Part shown: in pieces, positions 10,521 to 19,588 of the stretch
Layout of the letters: each line of letters opens with the position of its first letter
How positions within the stretch are numbered: position 1 is the first letter of the stretch
DNA from: Bacteroidota bacterium
GTDB taxonomy: Bacteria; Bacteroidota; Bacteroidia; Sphingobacteriales; Sphingobacteriaceae
Assembly (NCBI GenBank): GCA_018828585.1
Contig: JAHJVW010000053.1
Span: forward strand, 1-53,597
Direction of reading: 5' to 3'
Length of the DNA stretch: 53,597 nucleotides
Program-made: the position numbers and the translations under genes
Notes under the pieces: generated by a model
Told to the model about the DNA's origin: nothing
What the model saw: the letters and a program-made list of their open reading frames with translations, nothing else
The model's database searches: none

Positions 10521-12452
10521 TTATTTCTTCAAAGGTACACTAAAGTAGAACGAACTTCCTTTACCTTTTTCACTTTCCACCCAAAATTCTCCTCCGTTTT
10601 TATGGATAAATTCTTCGCAAATCATCAAACCTAAACCCGTACCCGATTCGTTTTGTGTTCCTTTAGAACTATAGAATTCGTGATTAAATATTTGTTCTTT
10701 CTGCTCGTGTGTTAAACCTACCCCATTATCTTTTATGCATAAAATAACTTTATCTCCTCCTTTTGCAGAAGAAATAGCAATTTCGCCACCTTTAGGTGTA
10801 AACTTAGCAGCATTGTTGATTAAATTTCTAATCACAGCACTTATACTTTCTCCATCTGCAAAAGCATAACAGAATGATAAATTATTTGAAAATTTAAGAT
10901 TTTTATTTAAATATTGGGACGCTATAATGCTAATGCTTTCATCGCAAATTTGACTAAGATTAATCCGTTTTTTACTCAACACCTCTCCTTGCATTTGACT
11001 TTTACCCCAAACCAAAAGATTATCTACAAGATTAGAAGTGTTTTTAAAATTAGTACCTAACTCCAACATAAAAACCTTGAGCTCTTCTTCAGTTAAATGA
11101 CCCTCCTCGAATAACCTGAACATCCCACTTAATGATGATAATGGACCTCTTAAATCATGAGAAATTATAGAAAAGAACTTTGATTTAAACTGATTAAGTT
11201 CCTCTAATTCAGATTTTTGATGATTAATCTCTCGGTTTTGTTTGGTTAACTTTAGGTTATTTTTACCTAGTTTCTTACTGTTTTTATAGATAAGATAAAT
11301 CAAATAAAAGCTTAAGGATAGGAGTAAAAATACTACTAAAATAAAGTAATTTTTATTTTGTAATTGTAACTCTTTGTTTAGGTTGGCTCTTTTTAATTCG
11401 GTATTTTCTTTTTGTGTTTGTTCAGCTTCAAAATAAGTTCTAAATTCATCTAATTGCTTATATCTAGCTACATTATAAAGGCTATCGTATAAATTATTGT
11501 ACTCTTTTTCAAAGAACAAGGAACTTTTAAAATTATTTTTCTTTTCTTCAAGTAAAGAGAAACTTTTCAGCACTTTCAATTTCAACTTCGGGAAGTTATG
11601 GACATTTGAGATGCTCAATGCTCTTTTTAAAATCCTTTCTGATTTGTAAAAGTCATTGAAATTCGAATAAAAGTCAGCTTGAAAATTCAAGTTATTTACA
11701 GTAGTTCTTAAGTCTAAGAATTTCTCTGATAAAGCTAAAGATTGATTACTTGATGAAAGTGCAGATCTGTAATCAGAAATATGCATATAAGCAATAGCCC
11801 TTTCATAGTAATTTTGACCTAACCACAATTGATTATGATATCTTTCATTGTAGCTAATCGCTCTATCATAATAATTAATGGCAATATTACTTTTTCCTTC
11901 TTTGTCAAAAAGAGCCGCAATATTATGGATTACTGCACCTTTAAAAGGGTGATGTGGTGTAATTTGATTTAAGTATGTTATTGATAAATCATAATAATGA
12001 TGCGCTTTTTTAAAGTCGTTTAATCTGTAAAAAGACAATGCTTTTGCGTTATAAGCCCTTGCAATTAGCTCTTTATCATTTATTTTTTTTGCTATAGAAA
12101 TACATCTATCCTGATATTCATTGGCAATCACATAATTTTCACTATAATTAAAAGATATACCTAAAATATGGAAAGCTTCAGCTTCCCCTTTCTCATAGTG
12201 AGATTTTTGTGCTAACTCTAATGATTTTTTAGCAAACTGAAATGATTTGATATAATCTGAAGGATGAATTTCATAAGCTAATACATTGATTTGATTAATT
12301 ATCAAATTATTTCCATTATTGGTATCTAAACGATCGTAGACCTTTAAGATAGAATCCTTTTTAATGGCTCCCTGATCTTTAAAAATGATAGTATCCGAAT
12401 TGCTGAACAAACTCCCAATCAAGAAAATGAGGAAATTCAAATTCATATTCAA
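10521..12452 (-). CDS. Sensor histidine kinase with N-terminal TPR repeats
   Basis: The 643-residue protein begins with a hydrophobic signal-like segment, then a region of about residues 50-335 made of helical pairs with Ala/Tyr spacing that reads as TPR repeats. One membrane span lies at about 370-390, followed by a short coiled coil. The HisKA domain has the phospho-acceptor in SHDLRGPLSSL (H about 432). The ATPase domain has an intact N box (NLINNAAKF), DNGVGL and GTGLGLMICEEF. The architecture is the common Bacteroidota type in which periplasmic TPRs sense an unknown signal. There is no adjacent response regulator, so the partner is unknown. prmC follows 12 bp downstream; ribD is divergent. 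Confidence 0.9.
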   Translation of the reverse strand: MNMNLNFLIFLIGSLFSNSDTIIFKDQGAIKKDSILKVYDRLDTNNGNNLIINQINVLAYEIHPSDYIKSFQFAKKSLELAQKSHYEKGEAEAFHILGISFNYSENYVIANEYQDRCISIAKKINDKELIARAYNAKALSFYRLNDFKKAHHYYDLSITYLNQITPHHPFKGAVIHNIAALFDKEGKSNIAINYYDRAISYNERYHNQLWLGQNYYERAIAYMHISDYRSALSSSNQSLALSEKFLDLRTTVNNLNFQADFYSNFNDFYKSERILKRALSISNVHNFPKLKLKVLKSFSLLEEKKNNFKSSLFFEKEYNNLYDSLYNVARYKQLDEFRTYFEAEQTQKENTELKRANLNKELQLQNKNYFILVVFLLLSLSFYLIYLIYKNSKKLGKNNLKLTKQNREINHQKSELEELNQFKSKFFSIISHDLRGPLSSLSGMFRLFEEGHLTEEELKVFMLELGTNFKNTSNLVDNLLVWGKSQMQGEVLSKKRINLSQICDESISIIASQYLNKNLKFSNNLSFCYAFADGESISAVIRNLINNAAKFTPKGGEIAISSAKGGDKVILCIKDNGVGLTHEQKEQIFNHEFYSSKGTQNESGTGLGLMICEEFIHKNGGEFWVESEKGKGSSFYFSVPLKK

Positions 12453-12491
12453 TTCAAGTTATGGTTATGCTCTAGCATTAAGGTAATTATT

Positions 12492-12499
12492 TACCTTTG
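12492..12499 (+). promoter_or_regulatory. Candidate -7 box of ribD operon, abutting the start codon
   Basis: TACCTTTG matches TAnnTTTG exactly and ends four bases before the GTG start of ribD, in a 51-bp divergent spacer. A leaderless mRNA is implied. No -33 element is clear. Confidence 0.35.
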
Positions 12500-12503
12500 T
12501 TAC

Positions 12504-13550
12504 GTGTTGTCACATGAAATAGTTTTAAAAAGAGCAATAGAATTAGCTAAGCTTGGATTAGGTTCTGTAAGTCCTAATCCAATGGTTGGCGCTATTGTAG
12601 TTGAAAATGATGAGATAATAGGTGAAGGTTATCATCAAAAATATGGTAAAGCTCATGCAGAAGTGAATGCTATTCACCAGGTTTTGGATACTTATGTTGA
12701 CGCAGCAGAAAGATTAAAACGCTCTATCATTTATGTAACATTAGAGCCTTGTTCCCATTTTGGTAAAACTCCTCCGTGTGCTGATTTAATTATTAAGTAT
12801 CAAATCCCTAAAGTAGTGATTGGTTGTTTAGATCCTTTTGAAAGCGTAAACGGGAAAGGTGTTGCTCAATTAAAAGCTGCCAGAATTGAAGTTATTTCTG
12901 GCATTTTAGAAAATGAATGTGAGCAATTAAATAAGCGGTTTTTCACACGAGTTAAAAAGCAAAGACCCTATGTGATTTTAAAATGGGCGCAAACTTCTGA
13001 TGGATATTTAGCTCCCGATGATGGTGAACAAAAATGGATTAGCGGAGATGCAGCCAAAAGATTAGTGCATTTATGGCGAACGCAAGAAGATTGTGTTTTA
13101 GTAGGAAAAAACACAGCGCTTATTGATAACCCAAAATTGAATGTTCGTTTAGCAGACGGTAGAAACCCAAAAAGAGCGGTGATTGATCGTGATTTAGTTT
13201 TACCGAATCACCTTCATTTATTCAATCAGGAAAGTGAAACTTTTATTTTTAATGCCTTAAAAACAGATAGAGAAGGTAAAACATTATATGTGGCTATTGA
13301 AGATTTCGACCATTTTTTACCACAATACATCTTATTTCAGCTTTATTTGCAGGATATTCAATCGCTGATTATAGAAGGAGGAGCACAAACTTTAAAGACT
13401 TTTATTGATGCGAACCTTTGGGATGAAGCTCGTATTTTTACCTCAACTGAAAGCTGGGGATCAGGAATAAAAGCACCCGAAATAAAAGGTAGATTACAAG
13501 AAAAAATAAAAGTAGGAAATGATCAATTAAGCACTTTTAAACCTCATTAA
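12504..13550 (+). CDS. ribD: Bifunctional riboflavin biosynthesis deaminase/reductase RibD
   Basis: RibD performs the second and third steps of riboflavin synthesis: deamination and then reduction of the pyrimidine intermediate. The N-terminal deaminase domain (about 1-145) has the zinc site HAE (in GKAHAEVNA) and PCSHFGKTPPC, the usual His/Cys/Cys ligands. The C-terminal reductase domain (about 150-345) has the GAQTL-type segment IIEGGAQTL near residue 295. The length of 348 fits the family. No ATG is available near the conserved SHEI start; GTG 12504 or TTG 12507 must serve. The stop overlaps the ATG of the next gene (TAATG), so it heads a four-gene operon. No FMN riboswitch is possible in the short spacer. 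Confidence 0.94.
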   Translation: MLSHEIVLKRAIELAKLGLGSVSPNPMVGAIVVENDEIIGEGYHQKYGKAHAEVNAIHQVLDTYVDAAERLKRSIIYVTLEPCSHFGKTPPCADLIIKYQIPKVVIGCLDPFESVNGKGVAQLKAARIEVISGILENECEQLNKRFFTRVKKQRPYVILKWAQTSDGYLAPDDGEQKWISGDAAKRLVHLWRTQEDCVLVGKNTALIDNPKLNVRLADGRNPKRAVIDRDLVLPNHLHLFNQESETFIFNALKTDREGKTLYVAIEDFDHFLPQYILFQLYLQDIQSLIIEGGAQTLKTFIDANLWDEARIFTSTESWGSGIKAPEIKGRLQEKIKVGNDQLSTFKPH

Positions 13551-14407
13551 TGATATACATAATTTTTGCTATTTTTTGTAGTGTTGTTGTCAGTGTCAAT
13601 TTTAAATTATTTAAAAGATATTATACCAACGCTTACCAGGCGATTGTCTTCAATTATCCGACTGCCGCTTTATTCTGCTATTTCTTTTTTAAGCCAGATT
13701 TAAGCGCCAAACCAACCAGCGAGAATTGGTTATTATTTCTAGTTATAGCAGTACTTCTGATATCTATATTTTATTTTATTGGAAAAAGCATAGAAACATC
13801 AGGTATTGTTTTAACATCCATTGCCCAAAGATTATCTTTAATCATTCCCGTAATATCTGCATTTCTCATTTTTGGTGAAACTTCCACCACTGTAAAAATT
13901 ATTGGTTTAATTATTGGCCTAATTGCTATTTATGCTTCAAAACCTTCTGGTAAAGCTAATATGAAAGATATTGTGAGCTGGTATCCTATAATTGTTTTTT
14001 TAGGTACAGGAATTATAGATATCTTATTTAATGTATTAACCAAGTTCGATGAGATCAGTTTTACAGCTGCTTTGGTTTACATTTTTAGCATTTCAACCAT
14101 CATAGGTTTTGCATCATTAATTTATCAAAAAATCAGAGGAACACTTCAGTTTCAGCCCAAAACTATAGTTGCGGGTATGATACTAGGTGTTTTCAACTTC
14201 GGTTCTATCTTCTTTTACATTAAAGCACTTCAAATAGAAAGCGATCAGCCTTCTGTGGTATTTGCATCTTTAGATATTGGTGTTATTACGTTAGGTTCAT
14301 TAGTTGGTATTATTTTATTTAAAGAAAAGCTGAGTAAATTAAATATGATTGGTTTGGTATTAGCATTGGCTGCTATTATTATCCTAAATTTACCAAATGC
14401 TATTTGA
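13550..14407 (+). CDS. EamA/DMT-family membrane transporter
   Basis: This 285-residue integral membrane protein has about ten hydrophobic segments arranged as two EamA-like repeats of five, the pattern of drug/metabolite exporters. Typical end-of-repeat signatures are FLIFGETSTTVKIIGLIIGLIAIY-like (about 103-126) and ILFKEKLSKLNMIGLVL (about 250-270). The substrate is not known. It is translationally coupled to ribD upstream (one-base TAATG overlap) and overlaps the next gene by 11 bp. A role in export of a riboflavin-related or nucleoside-related compound is only a guess from the operon. Confidence 0.82.
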   Translation: MIYIIFAIFCSVVVSVNFKLFKRYYTNAYQAIVFNYPTAALFCYFFFKPDLSAKPTSENWLLFLVIAVLLISIFYFIGKSIETSGIVLTSIAQRLSLIIPVISAFLIFGETSTTVKIIGLIIGLIAIYASKPSGKANMKDIVSWYPIIVFLGTGIIDILFNVLTKFDEISFTAALVYIFSISTIIGFASLIYQKIRGTLQFQPKTIVAGMILGVFNFGSIFFYIKALQIESDQPSVVFASLDIGVITLGSLVGIILFKEKLSKLNMIGLVLALAAIIILNLPNAI

Positions 14408-15011
14408 AGATACTTATCGTACCATTAATCAACCTTCAGAAGGGATTTTTAGAGATAAAGGGAGCAAATTTATAGCTTACACTTATCCTTTTAAAAGTGA
14501 AGAACATTTAAAAGACATCATTTCCGAATTAAAAAATCAACATGCCAAAGCCAGACATTTCTGCTATGCTTATCGTTTAACAACAGATAGAAGTGTTTTT
14601 CGTATAAACGATGATGGCGAACCTTCAGGAACTGCAGGAAGACCTATTCTTAATACTTTATTATCTCATGATTTGACGAATATTCTGATTGTAGTAGTCA
14701 GATATTTTGGAGGAACTTTATTGGGTGTTCCTGGATTAATTAATGCTTATAAATCTGCTGCAGAAGATGCTGTTCAATGTACCTCTATAATCGAGAAAAG
14801 GATTCAGGATGTTTATCTGATTGATTTCGAATATCTTCACATGAATGAAGTAATGAAATTAATTAAAGATGAAGATTTAGAAAGCTTTGATCAGGATTTT
14901 GATTTGAAGTGCAAAATCAAAATCACCATTAATCAATCAGATATCAATAGAATTATTGGTAAATTAGAATCCATTGAAAATTTAAAATCCCAATACCTAA
15001 AAACGATATGA
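14397..15011 (+). CDS. YigZ/IMPACT family protein
   Basis: The 204-residue protein belongs to the YigZ (IMPACT, UPF0029) family. The N-terminal domain shows KGSKFIAY, AKARHFCYAYRL and the family signature NDDGEPSGTAGRPIL at about residues 64-78, followed by VVVRYFGGTLLG. The second, smaller domain (about 135-204) resembles the DUF1949/EF-G-like domain. In eukaryotes IMPACT proteins affect translation control; the bacterial role is unresolved, although members bind RNA or nucleotides. The ATG lies within the end of the transporter gene, and its TGA overlaps the next start (ATGA), so all are co-translated. Confidence 0.9.
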   Translation: MLFEDTYRTINQPSEGIFRDKGSKFIAYTYPFKSEEHLKDIISELKNQHAKARHFCYAYRLTTDRSVFRINDDGEPSGTAGRPILNTLLSHDLTNILIVVVRYFGGTLLGVPGLINAYKSAAEDAVQCTSIIEKRIQDVYLIDFEYLHMNEVMKLIKDEDLESFDQDFDLKCKIKITINQSDINRIIGKLESIENLKSQYLKTI

Positions 15012-15868
15012 GTAAAATATCAGAAGCTGATTTAATCATCAATCCCGACGGAAGTATTTACCATTTAAATATCAAACCAGAAGATGTCGCTGATATCATC
15101 ATTACTGTTGGCGACCCTGATCGTGTAAGCGAAGTGAGTAAATATTTCGATAGTATCGAATTAAAAAAAGGTAAAAGAGAATTTCATACACATACTGGAT
15201 ACATCGGAAAAAAAAGAGTAACAGTGCTTTCTACTGGAATTGGAACAGATAATATTGATATTGTATTTAATGAGCTAGATGCTTTAGTCAACATTGATTT
15301 TGATACCCGCACTATTAAATCAGTACTCAAGAGCTTAAATATCATCCGTGTTGGAACTTCTGGAAGCATTAGAGAGGATATTCCTGTTGGAAGTATTTTA
15401 GCGTCCACACATGGTTTAGGATTAGATGCATTGATGTCTTATTATGAAACTGATATATCCATAGAAGATCGATTTTTGCTACAAAAAATCACAGCACATT
15501 TACCAACTTTAAAATCAATACCTTATCTAACCTCGGGCTCCGGCAAATTACTAGAACAAATAGGGTTTGATATGCCAAAAGGTATTACAGCTACAGCTCC
15601 AGGTTTTTATGCGCCACAAGGAAGAATAATGAGGGCTAAAAATTTGATACCCAATTGGATAGAAAGCTTGTCTAGTTTTGAATTAAATCATCAAAAAATC
15701 ACTAATTTAGAAATGGAGACAGCAGGCATTTATGCATTGGCAAATGCATTGGGTCATCAAGCATTATCTATTAATGCTATTTTGGCTCAACGGATTAAGT
15801 TAGAATTTGCTAAAAATCCAGATCAAATTGTAGATAAAATGATCAAAACTGTTTTAGAACGTATTTAA
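15008..15868 (+). CDS. Nucleoside phosphorylase (uridine phosphorylase-like)
   Basis: This 286-residue protein is a PNP/UDP-superfamily phosphorylase that cleaves nucleosides with phosphate. The phosphate-binding GDPDRV motif is at about residues 37-42, the second signature is STGIGTDNIDI (about 75-85), followed by RVGTSGSI (about 115-122), and the substrate-pocket segment NLEMETAGIYALA lies near 235. The NxExE-type Glu and Met there are as in uridine phosphorylase. It ends the ribD operon. Its N-terminus is longer than E. coli Udp, which is common in Bacteroidota. The family is sure; uridine as substrate is likely but not proven by sequence alone. Confidence 0.85.
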   Translation: MSKISEADLIINPDGSIYHLNIKPEDVADIIITVGDPDRVSEVSKYFDSIELKKGKREFHTHTGYIGKKRVTVLSTGIGTDNIDIVFNELDALVNIDFDTRTIKSVLKSLNIIRVGTSGSIREDIPVGSILASTHGLGLDALMSYYETDISIEDRFLLQKITAHLPTLKSIPYLTSGSGKLLEQIGFDMPKGITATAPGFYAPQGRIMRAKNLIPNWIESLSSFELNHQKITNLEMETAGIYALANALGHQALSINAILAQRIKLEFAKNPDQIVDKMIKTVLERI

Positions 15869-16319
15869 TTCTCTATCATTCCTCTTATTTGTGAAGTGAA
15901 GAATCATTTCTTGATTATTTACATCAAAATAATTGATTTACTTATTAAACGGGAAATTCCATATAGTTCATAAGGGAATTTCCATGTATTATTTAAATTT
16001 TATTTGCAGTTGATTTCACAAAAAACCATCAAATTAATAAAGTAAATCATTTGTCAAAAGCCGCTCAGCTTTATAATATAGATTCGACAATCAATGTCAT
16101 AATCATAGGATACGACTTATCCTAAATATAACTTGTCTATCGTGGCGATATGCGTTACTCATTTACTGTTCCTTTATGAGGAATAATATTTAGCATTCTA
16201 AATTCCATTTCTTTAAATACATATAGCTAAATATATTTTTGGCTCAAAATACCTCACTTTTTTATTTGGCATAAATTTTAGACAATATTTTATAAGAAGT
16301 CGTCTATACAATTCATATT
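15869..16319. other. 451-bp spacer with two inverted repeats upstream of the glycosyltransferase pair
   Basis: No gene or RNA is recognised here. It holds a 9-bp inverted repeat GGAAATTCC/GGAATTTCC (15952-15960 with 15975-15983), with no T-run after it, and a 7-bp one TAGGATA/TATCCTA with a 5-base loop (16106-16124). Nearer the gene are a TATTTTTG box (16234-16241) and a TGGCAT that resembles a sigma-54 -24 element (16267-16272). The length and structure suggest regulated expression of the downstream glycan genes. Confidence 0.4.
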
Positions 16320-18581
16320 ATGATAAAACTTGGATATATTTCCACTCATACCCCTAGACCTTGTGGTTTAGCTACTTTCAATGTAAACTTAAAGTCTGCA
16401 ATTGAAAAGAACTTAGATACAAGTTCAAAAGGCGTAGTAATAGCTATCAATGACTCTGATGATGCCGACCAGTATGCTTATGATAAGGATGTGAAATTCA
16501 TTATCAGGCAACAAAATCAAAAAGATTACATTAAAGCTGCTAACTATATCAATAATAGTGATTTAATGGCATGCGTTATGGAGCATGAGTTTGGTATATA
16601 TGGTGGAGATAATGGAATTTATGTCTTACCATTAATACACAGAATTGAAAAACCATTGATTACCATACTTCATACTGTTTTAAAAGATCCTAATTATCTT
16701 CAAAAATTAATCATTCAAGAAATTGCCAAACAATCATCAAAAATTGTGGTGATGGCTCATAAAGCAGTCGAATTTTTAATGGAGATTTATGACATTCCAA
16801 GAGGTAAGATAGCTTTAATAGAGCATGGGGTGCCAGATTATGATGAATCTATTGAAAACATCCTAAAAAACTCTACACTTTATAAAAACAAAAGAGTGCT
16901 ATTAACCTTTGGACTGATATCCAGAAATAAAGGTTTAGAAACTATGATTAAGGCCTTACCGGCTATTGTAAAAGATCATCCTGATGTGGTTTACGCAATA
17001 ATTGGAAGCACTCATCCGCATATTAAAAAAAATCAAGGAGAAGAGTATCGTGATTATTTAATGCTATTGGCAAAAGACTTAGGTGTTATTAAAAATGTCA
17101 GTTTTATAAATAGTTTTATTCCTGAAAATGATTTAATGAATTATTTAAGAGCTGCTGAGATATATATTACACCTTATTTAAATGAAGCTCAAATTACCAG
17201 TGGAACTTTATCATATGCCATTGGTGCGGGTGCTGCGGTGGTTTCTACGCCTTACTGGCATGCTCAGGAATTACTTGCAGATGATCGAGGGGTACTATTT
17301 AACTTTGAAGATCATGAGCAATTAGGAAACATCGTAAATCATTTACTGGATGATGAAAATATCTTAAAAAACATTCGTGATAAAGCTTATAAGTACGGTT
17401 TAACCTTACGATATCCAAAAATTGGAAAATTATATAAATTATTGATTGAGAACATTATTTTAGAAAAAACAAACCTTAAAATCAAAACAGATTTTATATT
17501 GGATACCGATATTTTACCCAGTTTCACTTTAGATTATGTAAAAAGATTAACAGATGATACTGGAATTGTTCAACATGCCAGATTTGGGATTCCAAATTTG
17601 AAAGAAGGTTATTGCATGGACGATAATGCAAGAGCTTTGATGATGGCCTTAATGGCATACGAACAATTTGAAAGTAAGGAGGCTTTAGAATTATTACCTA
17701 TTTATTTAAGCTTCATTCAATATATGCAATGCGAAGGTGGTGATTTTAGAAACTTTTTAAGTTTTAAACGTGAATATCTGGATGAATTAGGTACAGATGA
17801 TTCTTTCGGTCGTACACTTTGGGCATTAGGTTACATGATTTGTAATTCACCAAATAACTCTTATAAAGAATTTGCTAGAGAGTTATTCTTTAATTCATTA
17901 AATCATTTAGATAAACTACAACATTTAAGAGGTTATGCGAATAGCATGATGGGTATTTCACATTATTTAAATTCTTATCATGATGATGATTTAAAACTAA
18001 AGTTAGTTGCTTTGGCTGATAAATTAATTGCCGCATATCAAAAACATAAATCAACAGACTGGCATTGGTTTGAAGAAAAATTAACCTATGATAACGCCAT
18101 TTTACCTATGGCCTTATTAAAGGCTTATGAAGCCACAGGAAATTATATTTATAAAGAAATAGGATTAGAAAGTTTAACTTTTTTAGATAATGAAACTTTA
18201 GATAAAGGTTATTATAATCCAATTGGAAACGATGGATGGTTCTATAAAGGTGAAGACAAAGCCATTTTCGATCAACAAGCGATAGAGACTATGGCTGCTG
18301 TAATGATGTATTTCCAAGCTTACACCGTTACTGATGATGTAACTTTCATCAAAAAAATGTTCCAAGCATACCTTTGGTTCTTAGGAGAAAATACGCTAAG
18401 AATTCCAGTTTATGACCATGAAACCCATGGTTGTTGTGACGGTTTAACGGAAGTTGGATTAAATCGTAATCAAGGTGCAGAAAGTACGCTGGCCTATTTT
18501 ATCTCTCATTTAACTATTTTAAAAGCTCAAGAAAAAGAATATCAGTTCGATAAATTAACAGATAAGGTATTAACAACTTAA
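16320..18581 (+). CDS. GT4 glycosyltransferase fused to a helical glycosidase-like domain
   Basis: This 753-residue protein has two parts. Residues 1 to about 390 form a GT4 (GT-B fold) glycosyltransferase: STHTPRPCGLATF at the N-terminal donor loop, GLISRNKGLETMI near 200 and the donor-binding EAQITSGTLSYAIGAG stretch near 290. Residues of about 400-745 are alpha-helical, with YCMDDNARALMM and TDDSFGRTLWALGYM repeats of the kind seen in (alpha/alpha)6 barrel proteins. No signal peptide or membrane span is seen, so it is cytoplasmic. It is coupled (TAATG) to a second GT4 gene and faces a GH130 gene, which points to synthesis and turnover of a mannose-containing glycan. The sugar donor is inferred, not shown. 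Confidence 0.82.
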   Translation: MIKLGYISTHTPRPCGLATFNVNLKSAIEKNLDTSSKGVVIAINDSDDADQYAYDKDVKFIIRQQNQKDYIKAANYINNSDLMACVMEHEFGIYGGDNGIYVLPLIHRIEKPLITILHTVLKDPNYLQKLIIQEIAKQSSKIVVMAHKAVEFLMEIYDIPRGKIALIEHGVPDYDESIENILKNSTLYKNKRVLLTFGLISRNKGLETMIKALPAIVKDHPDVVYAIIGSTHPHIKKNQGEEYRDYLMLLAKDLGVIKNVSFINSFIPENDLMNYLRAAEIYITPYLNEAQITSGTLSYAIGAGAAVVSTPYWHAQELLADDRGVLFNFEDHEQLGNIVNHLLDDENILKNIRDKAYKYGLTLRYPKIGKLYKLLIENIILEKTNLKIKTDFILDTDILPSFTLDYVKRLTDDTGIVQHARFGIPNLKEGYCMDDNARALMMALMAYEQFESKEALELLPIYLSFIQYMQCEGGDFRNFLSFKREYLDELGTDDSFGRTLWALGYMICNSPNNSYKEFARELFFNSLNHLDKLQHLRGYANSMMGISHYLNSYHDDDLKLKLVALADKLIAAYQKHKSTDWHWFEEKLTYDNAILPMALLKAYEATGNYIYKEIGLESLTFLDNETLDKGYYNPIGNDGWFYKGEDKAIFDQQAIETMAAVMMYFQAYTVTDDVTFIKKMFQAYLWFLGENTLRIPVYDHETHGCCDGLTEVGLNRNQGAESTLAYFISHLTILKAQEKEYQFDKLTDKVLTT

Positions 18582-19588
18582 TGAAGGTCGCAGTTTTATC
18601 TCCAATAGCCTGGAGAACTCCTCCAGAACATTATGGGCCTTGGGAACAAATGGCTTCTAACCTTACGGAAGAACTGATTAAATTAGATATAAAGGTCACG
18701 CTTTTTGCTACTGGAGATTCTATAACTTCAGGAACACTAAACGCTGTAATTGATAAAGGTTACGAATATGATAAAAACAAGGATGCTAAAGTTGTTGAAT
18801 GCTTACACATTAGCAACTTAATGGAACATGCAAATGAATTTGATATCATTCATAACCATTTTGATTTTTTACCACTCACCTATTCTAAGCTAATTAAAAC
18901 GCCCCTCATTACTACTATTCATGGTTTCTCTTCTGAGAAAATTATTCCTGTTTATAAAAAGTATAATGACAACTGCCATTTCGTATCGATTAGTGATTCA
19001 GACCGTCATTCTTCTTTAAAATACTTGGCCACAGTGTTTAATGGATTGAATGTAAATGATTTCAGATTGAACGAAAACCCAGAAGATTATTTGCTTTTTT
19101 TCGGACGAATTCATCCTGATAAAGGAACAGTTGAAGCCATTGAAATTGCAAAAAGATCAAATAGAAAGCTCAAGATTGCTGGTATTATTCAGGATTCAAA
19201 TTATTTCGAGAAAAACGTTAAACCTCATTTAAATGATGATATTCAATTTTTAGGTCATTTGGGCCCAGAATCAAGAAATAAATTAATGGGAAATGCTTCG
19301 GCATTACTTCATCCCATTAGTTTTAATGAACCCTTTGGATTAAGTGTGGTAGAAGCTATGATGTGCGGTACACCTGTTATTGCTTTCAATCGTGGATCTA
19401 TGCCCGAATTAATTCAACACCAAAAGAATGGCTTTCTTGCGAATGATGTTTCAGAGTCTGTTGAGGCGATCTCAAAACTACCGTCAATAAACAGAAAAAA
19501 CTGTTCAATAAATGCAAAAGAGAAATTCTCGTCAACCAAAATGGCAAAAGAATACCTAAAACTCTACAAAAAAATTTTAGGAACTTAA
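18581..19588 (+). CDS. Glycosyltransferase family 4
   Basis: A 335-residue GT-B glycosyltransferase without signal peptide. The N-terminus VAVLSPIAWRTPPEHYGPWEQM is typical of a bacterial GT4 subgroup acting on nucleotide-activated sugars. The C-terminal domain has FFGRIHPDKGTVEAI (about 168-182) and the donor-binding E-x7-E region NEPFGLSVVEAMMCGTPVI (about 248-266). It begins inside the stop of the fused GT4 gene and its stop shares bases with the stop of the convergent GH130 gene. Its acceptor is probably made by, or shared with, the upstream enzyme. A mannosyl donor is suggested by the GH130 neighbour only. Confidence 0.85.
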   Translation: MKVAVLSPIAWRTPPEHYGPWEQMASNLTEELIKLDIKVTLFATGDSITSGTLNAVIDKGYEYDKNKDAKVVECLHISNLMEHANEFDIIHNHFDFLPLTYSKLIKTPLITTIHGFSSEKIIPVYKKYNDNCHFVSISDSDRHSSLKYLATVFNGLNVNDFRLNENPEDYLLFFGRIHPDKGTVEAIEIAKRSNRKLKIAGIIQDSNYFEKNVKPHLNDDIQFLGHLGPESRNKLMGNASALLHPISFNEPFGLSVVEAMMCGTPVIAFNRGSMPELIQHQKNGFLANDVSESVEAISKLPSINRKNCSINAKEKFSSTKMAKEYLKLYKKILGT

